DNA from: Sorangium cellulosum
GTDB lineage: Bacteria > Myxococcota_A > Polyangia > Polyangiales > Polyangiaceae
Length of the DNA: 64,000 nucleotides
NCBI RefSeq assembly: GCF_002950945.1
Contig: NZ_CP012673.1
Coordinates: forward strand, 7,640,501 to 7,704,500
Direction of reading: 5' to 3'
Below are positions 38,927 through 47,867 of the stretch, one piece after another. Below the pieces are notes generated by a model. The model was not told the DNA's origin. It saw nothing but the letters and a program-made list of their open reading frames with translations, and did no database searches. How positions within the stretch are numbered: position 1 is the stretch's first letter; every line of letters begins with the position of its first letter. The position numbers and the translations under genes were made by a program.

Positions 38927-40507
38927 ATGGGTCAGGTGGTGAGCGAGCGCGCGATCGGGAGCAACGGCGGCGGTCCTGGCGTGAACGGGCATGGGGGTGC
39001 GACGATCCGCAGCTACGCGCCGGCGACCGGGGAGCTCCTCGGGGAGGCCCCGAACATGGGCGCCGAGGAGGTGCGGGCCGCGGTGGCGCGGGCGCGGCGC
39101 GCGCAGGAGGCGTGGGGCGCGCTGCCCGTCGAGGAGCGTTGCCAGCGTGTGCTCCGCTTCCGCGACGCCATCGTCGACCGGACCGACGAGCTCGTCGATC
39201 TGATCTCCCGCGAGTGCGGCAAGCCGCGCCACGAGGCGCTGCTCCACGAGGTGCTGGTCGCGGCCGACATGGCGACGTACTTCGCGGAGCTCGCCCCGAA
39301 GGCGCTCGAGCCGCGCGAGCTCAAGCTCCACCTCTTCAAGCACCGGCGCAGCTGGGTCCACTACACGCCGCGCGGCGTGGTCGGCGTGATCTCGCCCTGG
39401 AACTTCCCGTTCCAGCTAGCGCTGCGCGACGTGCTGGCGGCGATCGTCACGGGCAACGCGGCGGTGCTCAAGCCGAGCGAGGTGACGCCGCTCATCGCGC
39501 TGAAGCAGAAGGAGATCTGGGACGGCGCGGGCATGCCGGAGGATCTCTTCCAGGTGGTCACGGGTTACGGCCCGACGGGCGCGGCGCTCATCGACGCCGG
39601 CATCCAGCTGCTGGTGTTCACCGGCAGCGTGAGCACTGGCAAGCGCGTGGCCGCCGCCTGCGGCGAGCGCCTCATCCCGTGCGTGATGGAGCTCGGCGGC
39701 AAGGCGCCGCTCATCGCCTGCGCCGACGCCGACATCGAGCGCACGGCCCAGGCGATCGTGTTCGGCGGCTTCGCGAACTCCGGCCAGGTCTGCGTCGCGG
39801 TGGAGCGCGTGTACGCGCACCGCGAGATCCACGACCGCCTGCTCGAGCGCGCGGTCGAGATCACGAAGGGCCTGCACCAGGGCGATCCGAGCAAGGAGTT
39901 CGTCGACGTGGGCGCGATCATCTTCCCGCCCCAGATCGAGGTTGCCGAGCGTCACATCAAGGATGCGGTCGAGAAGGGCGCGAGCGTGAAGGCCGGCGGC
40001 AAGCGCGTGCCAGGCCCGGGTCAGTTCTTCGAGCCGACGATCCTGGCCGGCTGCGATCACGGGATGGAGGTGATGACGGAGGAGATCTTCGGCCCCGTCG
40101 TGCCGTTCATGCAGGTCGCCACGGAGGAGGAGGCGATCCGTCTGGCGAACGAGTCGCACCTCGGCCTGAACGCCTACGTCTTCTCGCAGGACACCGATCA
40201 CGCCCGCCGCCTCGCCGAGCGCCTGCAAGCCGGCAGCGTGCTCGTGAACGACGTGCTCATGAACGGCGCCCTCCCCGACGCCCCCTTCGGCGGCATCAAG
40301 CAGAGCGGCTTCGGCCGGGTGATGGGCGAGGACGGCCTCCGCCAGATGTGCGACGTGAAGCACATCAACGCCGACCGCATCTCGCTCGGCTCGAAGGACC
40401 CGATGTGGTTCCCCTACACCGAGACCTCCTACGGCTGGTTCAAGCGCGGCCTCCGCGCCCTCTACTCCAGCGGCAGCTTCCTCCGCCGCATCGGCGAGCT
40501 GTTTTAG
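38927..40507 (+). CDS. NAD(P)-dependent aldehyde dehydrogenase
   Basis: 526 residues from ATG 38927, with GGAGGGA seven bases upstream. ALDH superfamily: the general base Glu in VMELGGKAPLIAC, catalytic Cys in GQVCVAVERVYAH, cofactor region TPRGVVGVISPWNFPF and VFTGSVSTGKR, and the closing EEIFGPVVPF. An extra C-terminal tail of about 60 residues (MWFPYTETSYGWFKRGLRAL) resembles that in membrane-associated class 3 type enzymes. It oxidises aldehydes to acids; the natural substrate is not evident from context. Confidence 0.93.
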   Translation: MGQVVSERAIGSNGGGPGVNGHGGATIRSYAPATGELLGEAPNMGAEEVRAAVARARRAQEAWGALPVEERCQRVLRFRDAIVDRTDELVDLISRECGKPRHEALLHEVLVAADMATYFAELAPKALEPRELKLHLFKHRRSWVHYTPRGVVGVISPWNFPFQLALRDVLAAIVTGNAAVLKPSEVTPLIALKQKEIWDGAGMPEDLFQVVTGYGPTGAALIDAGIQLLVFTGSVSTGKRVAAACGERLIPCVMELGGKAPLIACADADIERTAQAIVFGGFANSGQVCVAVERVYAHREIHDRLLERAVEITKGLHQGDPSKEFVDVGAIIFPPQIEVAERHIKDAVEKGASVKAGGKRVPGPGQFFEPTILAGCDHGMEVMTEEIFGPVVPFMQVATEEEAIRLANESHLGLNAYVFSQDTDHARRLAERLQAGSVLVNDVLMNGALPDAPFGGIKQSGFGRVMGEDGLRQMCDVKHINADRISLGSKDPMWFPYTETSYGWFKRGLRALYSSGSFLRRIGELF

Positions 40508-40667
40508 ACGCACCGTCGAGGCGCACCACCGCGACGAGGAGCCCAGGGCCGCGCACCTCCGCCCGAGGCCGGACAGCCCCCAGGCAACGGCCGCCGGGGT
40601 TGCCCGTGGTCTTCGTGCCAGGTGCGCCCCCTTGCCCCGGTACCCCCTTCCGATCCACGCTGCATCC

Positions 40668-40871
40668 ATGATCTCCCGCCCCGGTTCCTTGCCGAGCGAC
40701 CCCATCCTTGCGGCCATCGACCGTGCGCCGCGAGCGGAGAGGCTCACGCCGGAGCAGCGGGCCGAGCTCGAGCAAGACCTGGCTGACATGGCGGCGGGCC
40801 GAGCGCGCCTCGTCGCTCACGAGGATCTGCCGCTCGCTCTGGAGGAGCTGGCCCGCGAGCGCGGCGAGTGA
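40668..40871 (+). CDS. Probable antitoxin of a ParE/RelE-type module
   Basis: 67 residues from ATG 40668. The C-terminal half is an acidic/leucine helix (LTPEQRAELEQDLADMAAGR, then HEDLPLALEELARERGE), typical of small antitoxins in which this part wraps the toxin. No clear DNA-binding ribbon is visible in the first 25 residues. Its stop overlaps the toxin-like GTG. The call rests mainly on size and on the coupled neighbour. Confidence 0.6.
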   Translation: MISRPGSLPSDPILAAIDRAPRAERLTPEQRAELEQDLADMAAGRARLVAHEDLPLALEELARERGE

Positions 40872-41101
40872 GCCTCCGCGTCGTCTGGAATTTCCCCGCG
40901 CTGGTGGCGTTCTACAATCTCCCGATGCACTCGGCCTTCATGATCGACCGGGCGGTCGTCCGCTTCGCGGAGACGGGCGAAGGCGAGCTCGCGTGGGAGC
41001 CGCCTTACCACCTCCTCAGCGCAGGCTTCCACGACGTGGTGCTCGCGATCGATCGCGAGGCGCGGTCGATGACCGTGCTCCGTATCTATCGCGTTCGCTG
41101 A
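40868..41101 (+). CDS. Probable ParE/RelE-fold toxin
   Basis: 77 residues from GTG 40868 (overlap GTGA). The pattern fits the short ParE/RelE fold: an N-terminal strand with aromatic and Ala (LRVVWNFPALVAFYNLP), helix DRAVVRFAETGEGE, then three strands ending AIDREARSMTVLRIYRVR, with the basic/aromatic C-terminus seen in the family. Such toxins cut ribosome-bound mRNA or block gyrase; which one cannot be told. No promoter is resolved. Confidence 0.65.
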   Translation: MSLRVVWNFPALVAFYNLPMHSAFMIDRAVVRFAETGEGELAWEPPYHLLSAGFHDVVLAIDREARSMTVLRIYRVR

Positions 41102-41139
41102 GCGCGTCCCGGCGCAGCCGCCCTCCCAACACGAGGTGA

Positions 41140-41389
41140 GCGCCGGCGGGGGGCTGTGCGCGGCGGCGCGCGGGTGGGCGCGATCCAGCACCGACCGAGG
41201 TGCCATAAGTTCCCAGCGGGCTCCGCGTCTCAGGCGCGCCTTGTGTGGCGCGCATCGAGACGTCTCAGCTGGCAAGGCCCGAAGGGAGACATGCCGGGCG
41301 GTGTTCCCATGCGCACGCTCCCCCGTCCCCGTCTTGGCGGATGGCGAGCGCCCACCCGCGCGCCGCCGCGCACAGCCCCCCGCCGGCGC
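41140..41389. repeat. 250-bp element bounded by perfect 42-bp inverted repeats
   Basis: Arms 41140-41181 and 41348-41389 are exact reverse complements (left arm begins GCGCCGGCGGGGGGCTGTG), separated by 166 bp. Inside are another perfect hairpin (GCGCGCC 41234-41240, loop TTGTGT, GGCGCGC 41247-41253) and the palindrome GAGACGTCTC. It lies between the toxin gene and lon. No protein is convincingly encoded and no target-site duplication is clear. It may be a MITE-like mobile element or a long structured RNA. Confidence 0.8.
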
Positions 41390-41410
41390 GGCGGCTCGCG
41401 GTGAGCCGCC
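41390..41410 (-). terminator. Terminator hairpin of lon
   Basis: GGCGGCTC (41390-41397) and GAGCCGCC (41403-41410) pair perfectly around a five-base loop, 11 bases past the lon stop. It directly abuts the inverted-repeat element. No U tract. Confidence 0.5.
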
Positions 41411-41421
41411 TCCCCCCGCCG

Positions 41422-43821
41422 TTACGCCGCCGCCGCCGGCTCAGCTGCCGCCGCGCCCGCCGCCGCAGCCGCCGCAGCCGCATCGACCGGCGCGTCCTCC
41501 AGCGCGGCCGCGATGACCTGGCTCATGTCGTCCACGAAGATGAGCTCCAGCTCCGCCCGCACCTCTTTCGGGATCTCCTCCGCGTCGCGCGCGTTCTTCT
41601 GCGGCAGGATGACCCGCGAGATCCCGGCCCGGTGCGCCGCGAGCACCTTCGACTTGATCCCGCCGACCGGCAGCACCCGCCCGCGCAGCGTGCACTCCCC
41701 CGTCATCGCCGTGTCCGACCGCACCCGCCGCCCCGACAGGAGCGACGTCAGCGCCGTGAACATCGTCACGCCCGCGGATGGCCCGTCCTTGGGCACGCCG
41801 CCCGCAGGGACGTGGATGTGCAGGTCCTCCGTCTCGAGCTTCGCCGTGTCGACCCCGAGCTCCCCGGCGTGGCTGCGCACGTAGGTCAGCGCCGCCTTCG
41901 CCGACTCCTTCATGACGTCGCCGAGCTGCCCCGTGATCTCGACCCTCCCCTTCCCCGGCATCCGCGAGGTCTCGATGAACAGGATGTCCCCGCCCACCGG
42001 CGTCCACGCGAGCCCGGTCGCGACCCCGGGCACGCTCGTGCGCTCCGCGACGTCGCTGAAGAACCGGACCTTGCCGAGGTACTTGCCGAGGTCGTGCGCC
42101 TCGATGACGACGCGCGGGACCTTGCCATCGGCCGCGCGCGCGACCTCCAGCGCGATCGCCCGGCAGAGCTTCTTGATCTCGCGGCCGAGCTGCCGCACCC
42201 CGGCCTCGCGCGTGTAGTCGCGCACGATCGCCGCGAGCGCCTCGTCCGTGACCGACAGCGACGCCTCGTCGATCGCGTGCTCCTTGAGCTGCTTCGGGAG
42301 GAGGTGCGACCGCGCGATCGCGACCTTCTCGTCCGGCGTGTAGCCGGACAGCTCGATGATCTCGAGCCGGTCCCGGAGCGGCGCGGAGAGCGCGCCGAGA
42401 TCGTTCACCGTGCAGAGGAACACCACCTCCGAGAGGTCGAACGGGAGCTCCAGGTAGTGGTCGAGGAACGTCCGGTTCTGCTCGGGATCGAGCACCTCGA
42501 GCAGCGCCGCCTCGGGCGAGCCGCGAAAGCCGGCGCCGAGCTTGTCGACCTCGTCGAGCAGCACGACGGGGTTCTTCACCTTGGCCTTCTTCAGCGCGTG
42601 GACGACGCGGCCGGGCAGCGCGCCGACGTACGTCCGCCGGTGGCCGCGCAGCTCCGCCTCGTCGTGCACGCCGCCGAGCGAGATGCGCACGAACGGGCGG
42701 CCCGTCGCGTCGGCGATCGACTGGCCGAGCGAGGTCTTGCCCACGCCGGGCGGGCCCGCGAAGCACAGGATGGTCGCGCGGGACCTCCCGGTCAGCTTGA
42801 GCACCGCCATGTGCTCCAGGATGCGGCGCTTCACGTCGTCGAGGCCGCGGTGGTCCTCGTCGAGCTTCGCCTGGACCGCGTCGAGGTCGTCCTTCACGGT
42901 CGCCCGCGCGCTCCAGGGGAGGTCGGCGATCCACTCGAGGTAGGTGCGGATCACGTTGTGCTCCGCGCTCTGCGGGCCGATCGACTCGAGGCGCCGGAGC
43001 TCGCGGTCGGCGACCGCGCGCGCCTCCTCGGGGAGGCCGGCCTCGTCGAGGCGCCGCCTCAGGATCGACAGCTCGTCCTCGCCCTGCTCGCCGCCGCCGA
43101 GCTCCTTCTGGATGGCCCGGAGCTGCTCGCGCAGGATCGCCTCGCGCTGTCCCTTGCCGAGCTCGCGCCGGACGTCGGCGTCGATCTTCTTCTTCATGTC
43201 GGCGAGGGCGGCCGCCTCGGCGAGCAGGGCGGCGACCCGCTGGAGCCGCGGGACGACGCGCAGCTCGGCGAGCACCTCCATCTCCTTCTCGGTCGAGAGG
43301 CCGAGCGCGCCGGCGACCTGATCCGCGAAGAGGCCCGGCTCGGCCCGGCTCGCGGCGGCGATCTCGGCGAGGTTCGTGCCGAGCCTCGGGCCGAGCTCGC
43401 GGGCGCGCTCGCGCAGCGAGGCGGCGAGCAGGCGCGCCTCCTCGGCGTCGCCGACGAACTCGGGCGCGAGCGCGCCCTCGGCCCGCCAGGTGGGCTCGGT
43501 CTCGACGAGGGCCGTGAGCGCGAAGCGATCGAGCCCCTCGATCACCAGCCGGTAGCCGTTCGAGACGCGCGTGACGTCGACGATCCGGGCGAACGTGCCG
43601 ATGTCGTGGAGATCCTCGCGCTGCGGATCCTCGCGCTTCGGATCGCGCTGCGCGATCACGCCGATGACGTCGCCGGCGTGCACCGCGTTGAGCAGCGCCA
43701 CCGAGCGGGCGCGCCCCACCGGGAGCGTGAGCACGGTGCCCGGGAAGAGCACGCCCGTGCGGAGGGGGAGGAGGGGGAATGGAGATCGAGGCGCGCTGGC
43801 GCCGCTGCGAAGCTGGCTCAT
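41422..43821 (-). CDS. lon: ATP-dependent protease Lon
   Basis: 799 residues from ATG 43821, chosen because AAGGAG lies five bases upstream; a longer N-terminal frame exists but looks like filler. The N-terminal substrate domain begins [17 protein letters not shown]. The AAA+ motor has Walker [15 protein letters not shown] and Walker [12 protein letters not shown]. The C-terminal serine protease domain carries catalytic Ser in [14 protein letters not shown] and Lys in [14 protein letters not shown]. The C-terminus ends in a 25-residue Ala-rich tail that most Lon proteins lack. Lon degrades damaged and regulatory proteins; myxobacteria carry two, one of them developmental, and which one this is cannot be said. 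Confidence 0.96.
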   Translation of the reverse strand: MSQLRSGASAPRSPFPLLPLRTGVLFPGTVLTLPVGRARSVALLNAVHAGDVIGVIAQRDPKREDPQREDLHDIGTFARIVDVTRVSNGYRLVIEGLDRFALTALVETEPTWRAEGALAPEFVGDAEEARLLAASLRERARELGPRLGTNLAEIAAASRAEPGLFADQVAGALGLSTEKEMEVLAELRVVPRLQRVAALLAEAAALADMKKKIDADVRRELGKGQREAILREQLRAIQKELGGGEQGEDELSILRRRLDEAGLPEEARAVADRELRRLESIGPQSAEHNVIRTYLEWIADLPWSARATVKDDLDAVQAKLDEDHRGLDDVKRRILEHMAVLKLTGRSRATILCFAGPPGVGKTSLGQSIADATGRPFVRISLGGVHDEAELRGHRRTYVGALPGRVVHALKKAKVKNPVVLLDEVDKLGAGFRGSPEAALLEVLDPEQNRTFLDHYLELPFDLSEVVFLCTVNDLGALSAPLRDRLEIIELSGYTPDEKVAIARSHLLPKQLKEHAIDEASLSVTDEALAAIVRDYTREAGVRQLGREIKKLCRAIALEVARAADGKVPRVVIEAHDLGKYLGKVRFFSDVAERTSVPGVATGLAWTPVGGDILFIETSRMPGKGRVEITGQLGDVMKESAKAALTYVRSHAGELGVDTAKLETEDLHIHVPAGGVPKDGPSAGVTMFTALTSLLSGRRVRSDTAMTGECTLRGRVLPVGGIKSKVLAAHRAGISRVILPQKNARDAEEIPKEVRAELELIFVDDMSQVIAAALEDAPVDAAAAAAAAGAAAAEPAAAA

Positions 43822-44091
43822 ACGGACTCCTTGGGCAGCCGCGGCTCGCGCCGCCCTGCCGGAACCGGTGATGTGGGGGATGTGGCGTGAATCGGACGTG
43901 GACGACGTGGACGGCGTGGACGACGCGCGCGCCGCGCCGATCAAGGCGCGCGGCGCGCGGTCGAGACGCTCACGTAGACCGCCGGCGGCGACCGCCCGGG
44001 CGAGCTCCGTGAACCGATGAACGGAAAGTAAATTCGTTCATGGCTCCGTCAACCCGCGCTGACGGCCAGCGGACGAGACAGCGCGCCGGGC

Positions 44092-45816
44092 TCAGAACAC
44101 CTGGACGCCGAGCGTGGCGCCGGGCCAGCCGCGCATCGCGTTCACGCCGTCGAAGGGGAAGGCGGTGCTGCCGTAGGGGCTCAGGTCGACGTCCTCGTCG
44201 GTCTTTCCGAACGAGAGGTTGTAGGTGGGGCCCCCGAAGATCGCGAGATCCTCCGAGAGGCGCACGCCGAGCAGCGCACGCGCCTGCGAGATGGCGGCCA
44301 CGGCCTCGAGCGACGGCAGATCGTGGAGCCCGTACCCGAGCACGTCGATGTCGGCGTAGACGTGCTCGCTGACCGAGATGCGGCCGCCCAGGCCGACCGC
44401 GAAGGTGGCGAGGGGGCGGTCGCCCGCGAGGCGGACGCCGAGGCCGTAGACGTTGTGGATGTGATCGCTGCCGTGCTTGAGCCCGGCCATCACGATCCCG
44501 GACTCCTGACCCCAGACGTCGAGGTGGTAGCGGCCCTTGCGGATGAAATTGAGCACCCCGAGCGAGAACGACGACTCGTCGGCGTAGTTGATCACGCCGA
44601 TCTGCGCGCCGCCCACCTTCCCGCGGGCGATGTTCACGGCGCCGATCTGCGTGCCGATCGACTCGCCCGCGGCGACGTTGGCGACGCCGATCTGCGCGCC
44701 GGTGCCGGCGCCGGCGGCGACGTTCAGGGTGCTGATCTGCGCGCCGTCGACCGGGCCGGCGACGTTGGCGACCCCGATCTGCGCGCCCACGACGGGGCCG
44801 ACGGCGACGTTGAGCGAGCCGATCTGCGCGCCGTCGACCGGGCCGGCGAGGTTGGCGACGCCGATCTGCGCGCCGTCGGCCGGGCCGGCGGCGACGTTGA
44901 GCGAGCCGATCTGCGCGCCGGAGAGCGATCTGGCGAAATTGAGCCCGAAGGTCATCTGCGCGCCGCGCGCCGGGCCGGTCACGATGTTGGCGGCGTTCGA
45001 GAACTGCGCGCCGCACAGGAACGACGAGGCGATGTTGAACCCGACGCTGACCTCGGCGCCCGCGATGCCGGCGGTGTACCCGCCGACGAAGTTCAGCGAG
45101 TAGCGGCGGACGACGTTCGTGCCGGTGATGGTCGACGTGCCGAGGAACGGGACGGCGTCGGCGCCGAAGAGGACGACGCGGGCGCCGTCGGCCGCGCAGG
45201 GCGCGGGCTCCTCGGCCGCGGACGCCCGGGCCGGGGGCCGCGACGCCGGCCGCGCCCGCGCCGCGGAGGGCGGCGGCGCGGCGGCGGGCGGCGCTTCGGA
45301 CGGCCCGCCCGGGCGCTTGCCGAGGGCGGCGGCGAGCTCCGCGGCCTCGTCCCGGACGAGGTTGCCCGCGAGCAGGGCGATCGCCTCCGCGGCGCGGCCG
45401 GGGTCCTCGGGGAGGTCGATGGTGCGGCCGATGTGGCGGCCATCCTCGGCGGAGTAGATCAGCGTCACCCGGCCATCGGGCTCGCCGCGCAGCACGAGCG
45501 TGGGACGCCCGGCCGCCTTCGCCGGGGCCAGCGCCACGGGGCCGCCGAGCTCGCGGCCGACGGCGGCGCGCACCGCCTCGGGATCGAGCGTCCAGGGAGC
45601 GTCCTCGACGACGAGGTCGACGCCGGCGGCGCTCGGCTCCTCGGCGGAAGCCCCCGCGGGAGGCGCGGAGACCGCGGCGAACGTGGCCGCGGCAGCGAGC
45701 GCGCGGAGGGCGACCGCGCTCGCGCGGAGGGCCGCGCCGCGCGCGAGGAAGCCGCGCACGGCGCGCGGCGAGGGGCTCCGGCGAGCGGCGGGAGGGGCGG
45801 TGTTGTGTGTGTCCAT
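44092..45816 (-). CDS. LA_2272-type surface repeat protein
   Basis: 574 residues. A signal peptide (about 25-56) is followed by a mixed domain, a Pro/Ala linker (about 160-200), and then a run of about ten 14-15-residue repeats of the form GAQIGVANVAGPVD (about 290-415). The repeats resemble stacked parallel-beta units and end in a barrel-like C-terminus finishing GVQVF. The repeat type matches the LA_2272 surface-repeat family. It lies 33 bases after the anti-sigma-like gene and is probably the main target of that sigma operon. Likely outer membrane or surface; role unknown. Confidence 0.8.
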   Translation of the reverse strand: MDTHNTAPPAARRSPSPRAVRGFLARGAALRASAVALRALAAAATFAAVSAPPAGASAEEPSAAGVDLVVEDAPWTLDPEAVRAAVGRELGGPVALAPAKAAGRPTLVLRGEPDGRVTLIYSAEDGRHIGRTIDLPEDPGRAAEAIALLAGNLVRDEAAELAAALGKRPGGPSEAPPAAAPPPSAARARPASRPPARASAAEEPAPCAADGARVVLFGADAVPFLGTSTITGTNVVRRYSLNFVGGYTAGIAGAEVSVGFNIASSFLCGAQFSNAANIVTGPARGAQMTFGLNFARSLSGAQIGSLNVAAGPADGAQIGVANLAGPVDGAQIGSLNVAVGPVVGAQIGVANVAGPVDGAQISTLNVAAGAGTGAQIGVANVAAGESIGTQIGAVNIARGKVGGAQIGVINYADESSFSLGVLNFIRKGRYHLDVWGQESGIVMAGLKHGSDHIHNVYGLGVRLAGDRPLATFAVGLGGRISVSEHVYADIDVLGYGLHDLPSLEAVAAISQARALLGVRLSEDLAIFGGPTYNLSFGKTDEDVDLSPYGSTAFPFDGVNAMRGWPGATLGVQVF

Positions 45817-45849
45817 CGACCGTGCAGTGCCCGCTCGCGGCGCGTTCGT

Positions 45850-46752
45850 TCACTCGTCGCGGTCGCGAGCGGCATCGCCGCGCAGCGCATCGAGCAGCGC
45901 GCGCGACTCGGTCTGCCGGTAGGCGCCGAACGCGCCGCGCGCGAACGGCTCGAGCGCGCGCTGCGCCTCGTCCGTGCGGCCCAGGCGGACCAGGCAGAGG
46001 GCACGGTTGTACTGCGCCTCCACGGAGAAGCGGCCGCGCGGGGCGGCGGCGAGGTAGACGTCCCAGGCCGCGAGCGCGGCGGCGGGGTTGCGCTCGACGA
46101 AGTGCGCGCGGTGCGCGGCCTGGTAGAGCGCGTCCACGTCGGGCCCGGCCGGCGGCGGGGCGGCCTGCGGGCCCGCCGTCGCCGGCTCGGGCGACAGGCC
46201 CGCCTCGCGGGGCGCGGCGGGCGGCGCCGGGCGCGCAGCGCGCGGGGGGGCCGGGGCCTCCGCGCGCCGCGGCGCGCGGGCGCTCACCGGCGCCGGGCTG
46301 GGGGCGGGGGGCGGCGAAGGGGGCAGCGCGAGCGCCTCGACGCTGGGCGGAGGCTCCGGCGGCGCGGGCGCCTCGACGCTGGGCGGAGGCTCCGGCGGCG
46401 CGGGCGCCTCGGCGCTCGGCGCGGGCGCCTCGGCTTCGGCGGCGCGGCGGGGCGCGGAGCGGGAGGTCGGTGGCGCGGGCGGCGCCTCGGGCGCCTGCGC
46501 CGCGCTCAGGCCGAGCTGGGACGTGATGTCGTGCCACGTCTCCGGGAACCAGCGCGTGGCCGACGCCCACGCGACCGAGCCGACGAGCACGGCGGCCATC
46601 GGGACGAGCACGCGGACCGCCGTGTGGCGGCGGGCGCGCTGCGCCTTCAGGGTCCTCATCACGCGGGCGCGCGTCTCGGCAGGACTGGCGCGCGACGCGG
46701 CCGCCTGCTCGCGCAGCGCGCGCGTGGCCTCGTGGAGCACGTCGTCCTTCAT
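45850..46752 (-). CDS. Anti-sigma-like single-pass membrane protein
   Basis: 300 residues from ATG 46752, which overlaps the sigma factor stop (ATGA). The N-terminal 40 residues (LHEATRALREQAAASRASPA) would sit in the cytoplasm; there is no zinc-finger His-Cys motif. One helix follows (TAVRVLVPMAAVLVGSVAW). Then comes a long Pro/Ala/Glu linker with a duplicated 36-bp unit (PAPPEPPPSVEA, near 46338-46409), then a TPR-like periplasmic domain (VEAQYNRALCLVRLGRTDEA). The layout, just after the sigma gene, suggests an anti-sigma or signal-transmitting partner; function inferred from position. Confidence 0.72.
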   Translation of the reverse strand: MKDDVLHEATRALREQAAASRASPAETRARVMRTLKAQRARRHTAVRVLVPMAAVLVGSVAWASATRWFPETWHDITSQLGLSAAQAPEAPPAPPTSRSAPRRAAEAEAPAPSAEAPAPPEPPPSVEAPAPPEPPPSVEALALPPSPPPAPSPAPVSARAPRRAEAPAPPRAARPAPPAAPREAGLSPEPATAGPQAAPPPAGPDVDALYQAAHRAHFVERNPAAALAAWDVYLAAAPRGRFSVEAQYNRALCLVRLGRTDEAQRALEPFARGAFGAYRQTESRALLDALRGDAARDRDE

Positions 46753-47351
46753 GGGGTCCTCTCTTCCAGCAGCGTCCGGAGCTTCTGCTTGGCGTGGAAC
46801 AGCCGCGTGCGCACCGTCGCCTCGGGCACGCCCAGGATCTCGGCCACCTCGCGCGAGCTGCGCTCCTCGACCTCGCAGAGCACGAACGTCGCGCGCTGCG
46901 CGTCGGGCAGCGCGTCGAGGGCGCGGTTCAGGGCCTGGGCGAGGTCGGCGCGGCCGGCCTCGCGCTCGGGGCTCGACGCGTCCGCCTCCTCCGGCTCCAG
47001 GGCGAGCCGCTCCATCGCGGCGCGGCGGCGCGCCGCGGCCCGGACGTGGTGGCGCGCGTGGTTCACCGCGATCGCGATGAGGAAGGTCTTGAGCGACGAG
47101 CCGCCGCGGAACCGCTGGATCGCTTGCGGCAAGCTGACGAAGACGTCGTGCGCGAGGTCCTCGGCGGCGGCGTCGTCGCCGGTGAGGCGGCGGGCGAAGC
47201 CGCGCACGGCGCCATAGTGCTGGTCGTACGCCTCGCCGATCGCCGCGGCGTCCCCGCGCTGCAGCCGCTCGACGAGCGTGTCCTCCACGTCCTGCCCGCG
47301 CTCCGCGCCGCGGGAGAACAGGAACGGCACGAGGAGCGCGACGGTCCTCAT
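46749..47351 (-). CDS. ECF-type RNA polymerase sigma factor
   Basis: 200 residues from ATG 47351, chosen for a GTGGAG site about four bases upstream; upstream in-frame starts give up to 265 residues. Region 2 runs from YDQHYGAVRGFARRL through EDLAHDVFVSLPQAI to SLKTFLIAIAVNHARHHVR. Region 4 contains LDALPDAQRATFVLCEVEER and the helix-turn-helix SREVAEILGVPEATVRTRLF. There is no region 3, as in ECF sigma factors. It heads a tight three-gene operon with a membrane partner and a surface protein. Confidence 0.92.
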   Translation of the reverse strand: MRTVALLVPFLFSRGAERGQDVEDTLVERLQRGDAAAIGEAYDQHYGAVRGFARRLTGDDAAAEDLAHDVFVSLPQAIQRFRGGSSLKTFLIAIAVNHARHHVRAAARRRAAMERLALEPEEADASSPEREAGRADLAQALNRALDALPDAQRATFVLCEVEERSSREVAEILGVPEATVRTRLFHAKQKLRTLLEERTP

Positions 47352-47867
47352 GGGGCTCCACTTCCCAGGCGCGGAGGCCGGCTGGGGGGGAGCGACCCCC
47401 GCCGGCTGTCCCGGCGAGAGGCGTGAGGCCGGCGGTGTCCCGTCTCGCTCCATCGGTGCATCGTCATCGTTACATCCAATCGTGCCCCGACGCGTCGCCT
47501 GTTTTCTGGCAGGGAGCACCGGAGGGCTGGGGGCGACCGGGGGCACACGGCTTCGTGCCCGGAGAAATGGGGACCGTTCATGCTGGCGTGTCCATTTCGT
47601 GCCCGGAGGGGCCCGGAACGTTCAACCGCGGCAGTCGATCGGGTCGAGAGCCGCTCGGACGCGGCCGCCGGGGCCGTCCAGCCGTCGCGTGGGGGTGCGG
47701 CGGCGGCGGGCCCGAGGGGGGTGGACGTCGAAGTCGTGCGATCGACGTCGGGCGATTGAACGGAGCGCGCGGCGCCGGGCACCCAGGGTCGAACGATCAG
47801 CAGGCGCCTCGCGCGACGGGCGGCGCCGCTGTCCTGGACTCACCGCACCAATCAGGAGTGATGACCA
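47352..47867. other. Intergenic region between ECF sigma and lipoprotein genes
   Basis: No strong gene. It may hold upstream codons of the sigma gene if a longer start is used (to 47546). A 13-base sequence TTCGTGCCCGGAG occurs at 47552-47564 and 47596-47608, 44 bases apart, next to GGACCGTTCATG and GGAACGTTCAAC; these could be regulator or sigma sites. AGGAG at 47854-47858 is the ribosome site of the next gene. Confidence 0.4.

Noticed and set aside
41136-41516. A 126-residue protein across the inverted-repeat element
   Set aside because: It is Arg/Pro/Ala filler with the same words encoded by both arms and no start signal; typical of GC-rich non-coding DNA.
43822-43944. A 41-residue N-terminal extension of Lon
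   Set aside because: The ATG at 43821 has a strong AAGGAG at the right distance, and the added residues show no Lon similarity.
47352-47546. A longer start for the ECF sigma factor
   Set aside because: The extra residues are Pro/Ala-rich and unlike region 2, and ATG 47351 has a better ribosome site; not fully excluded.
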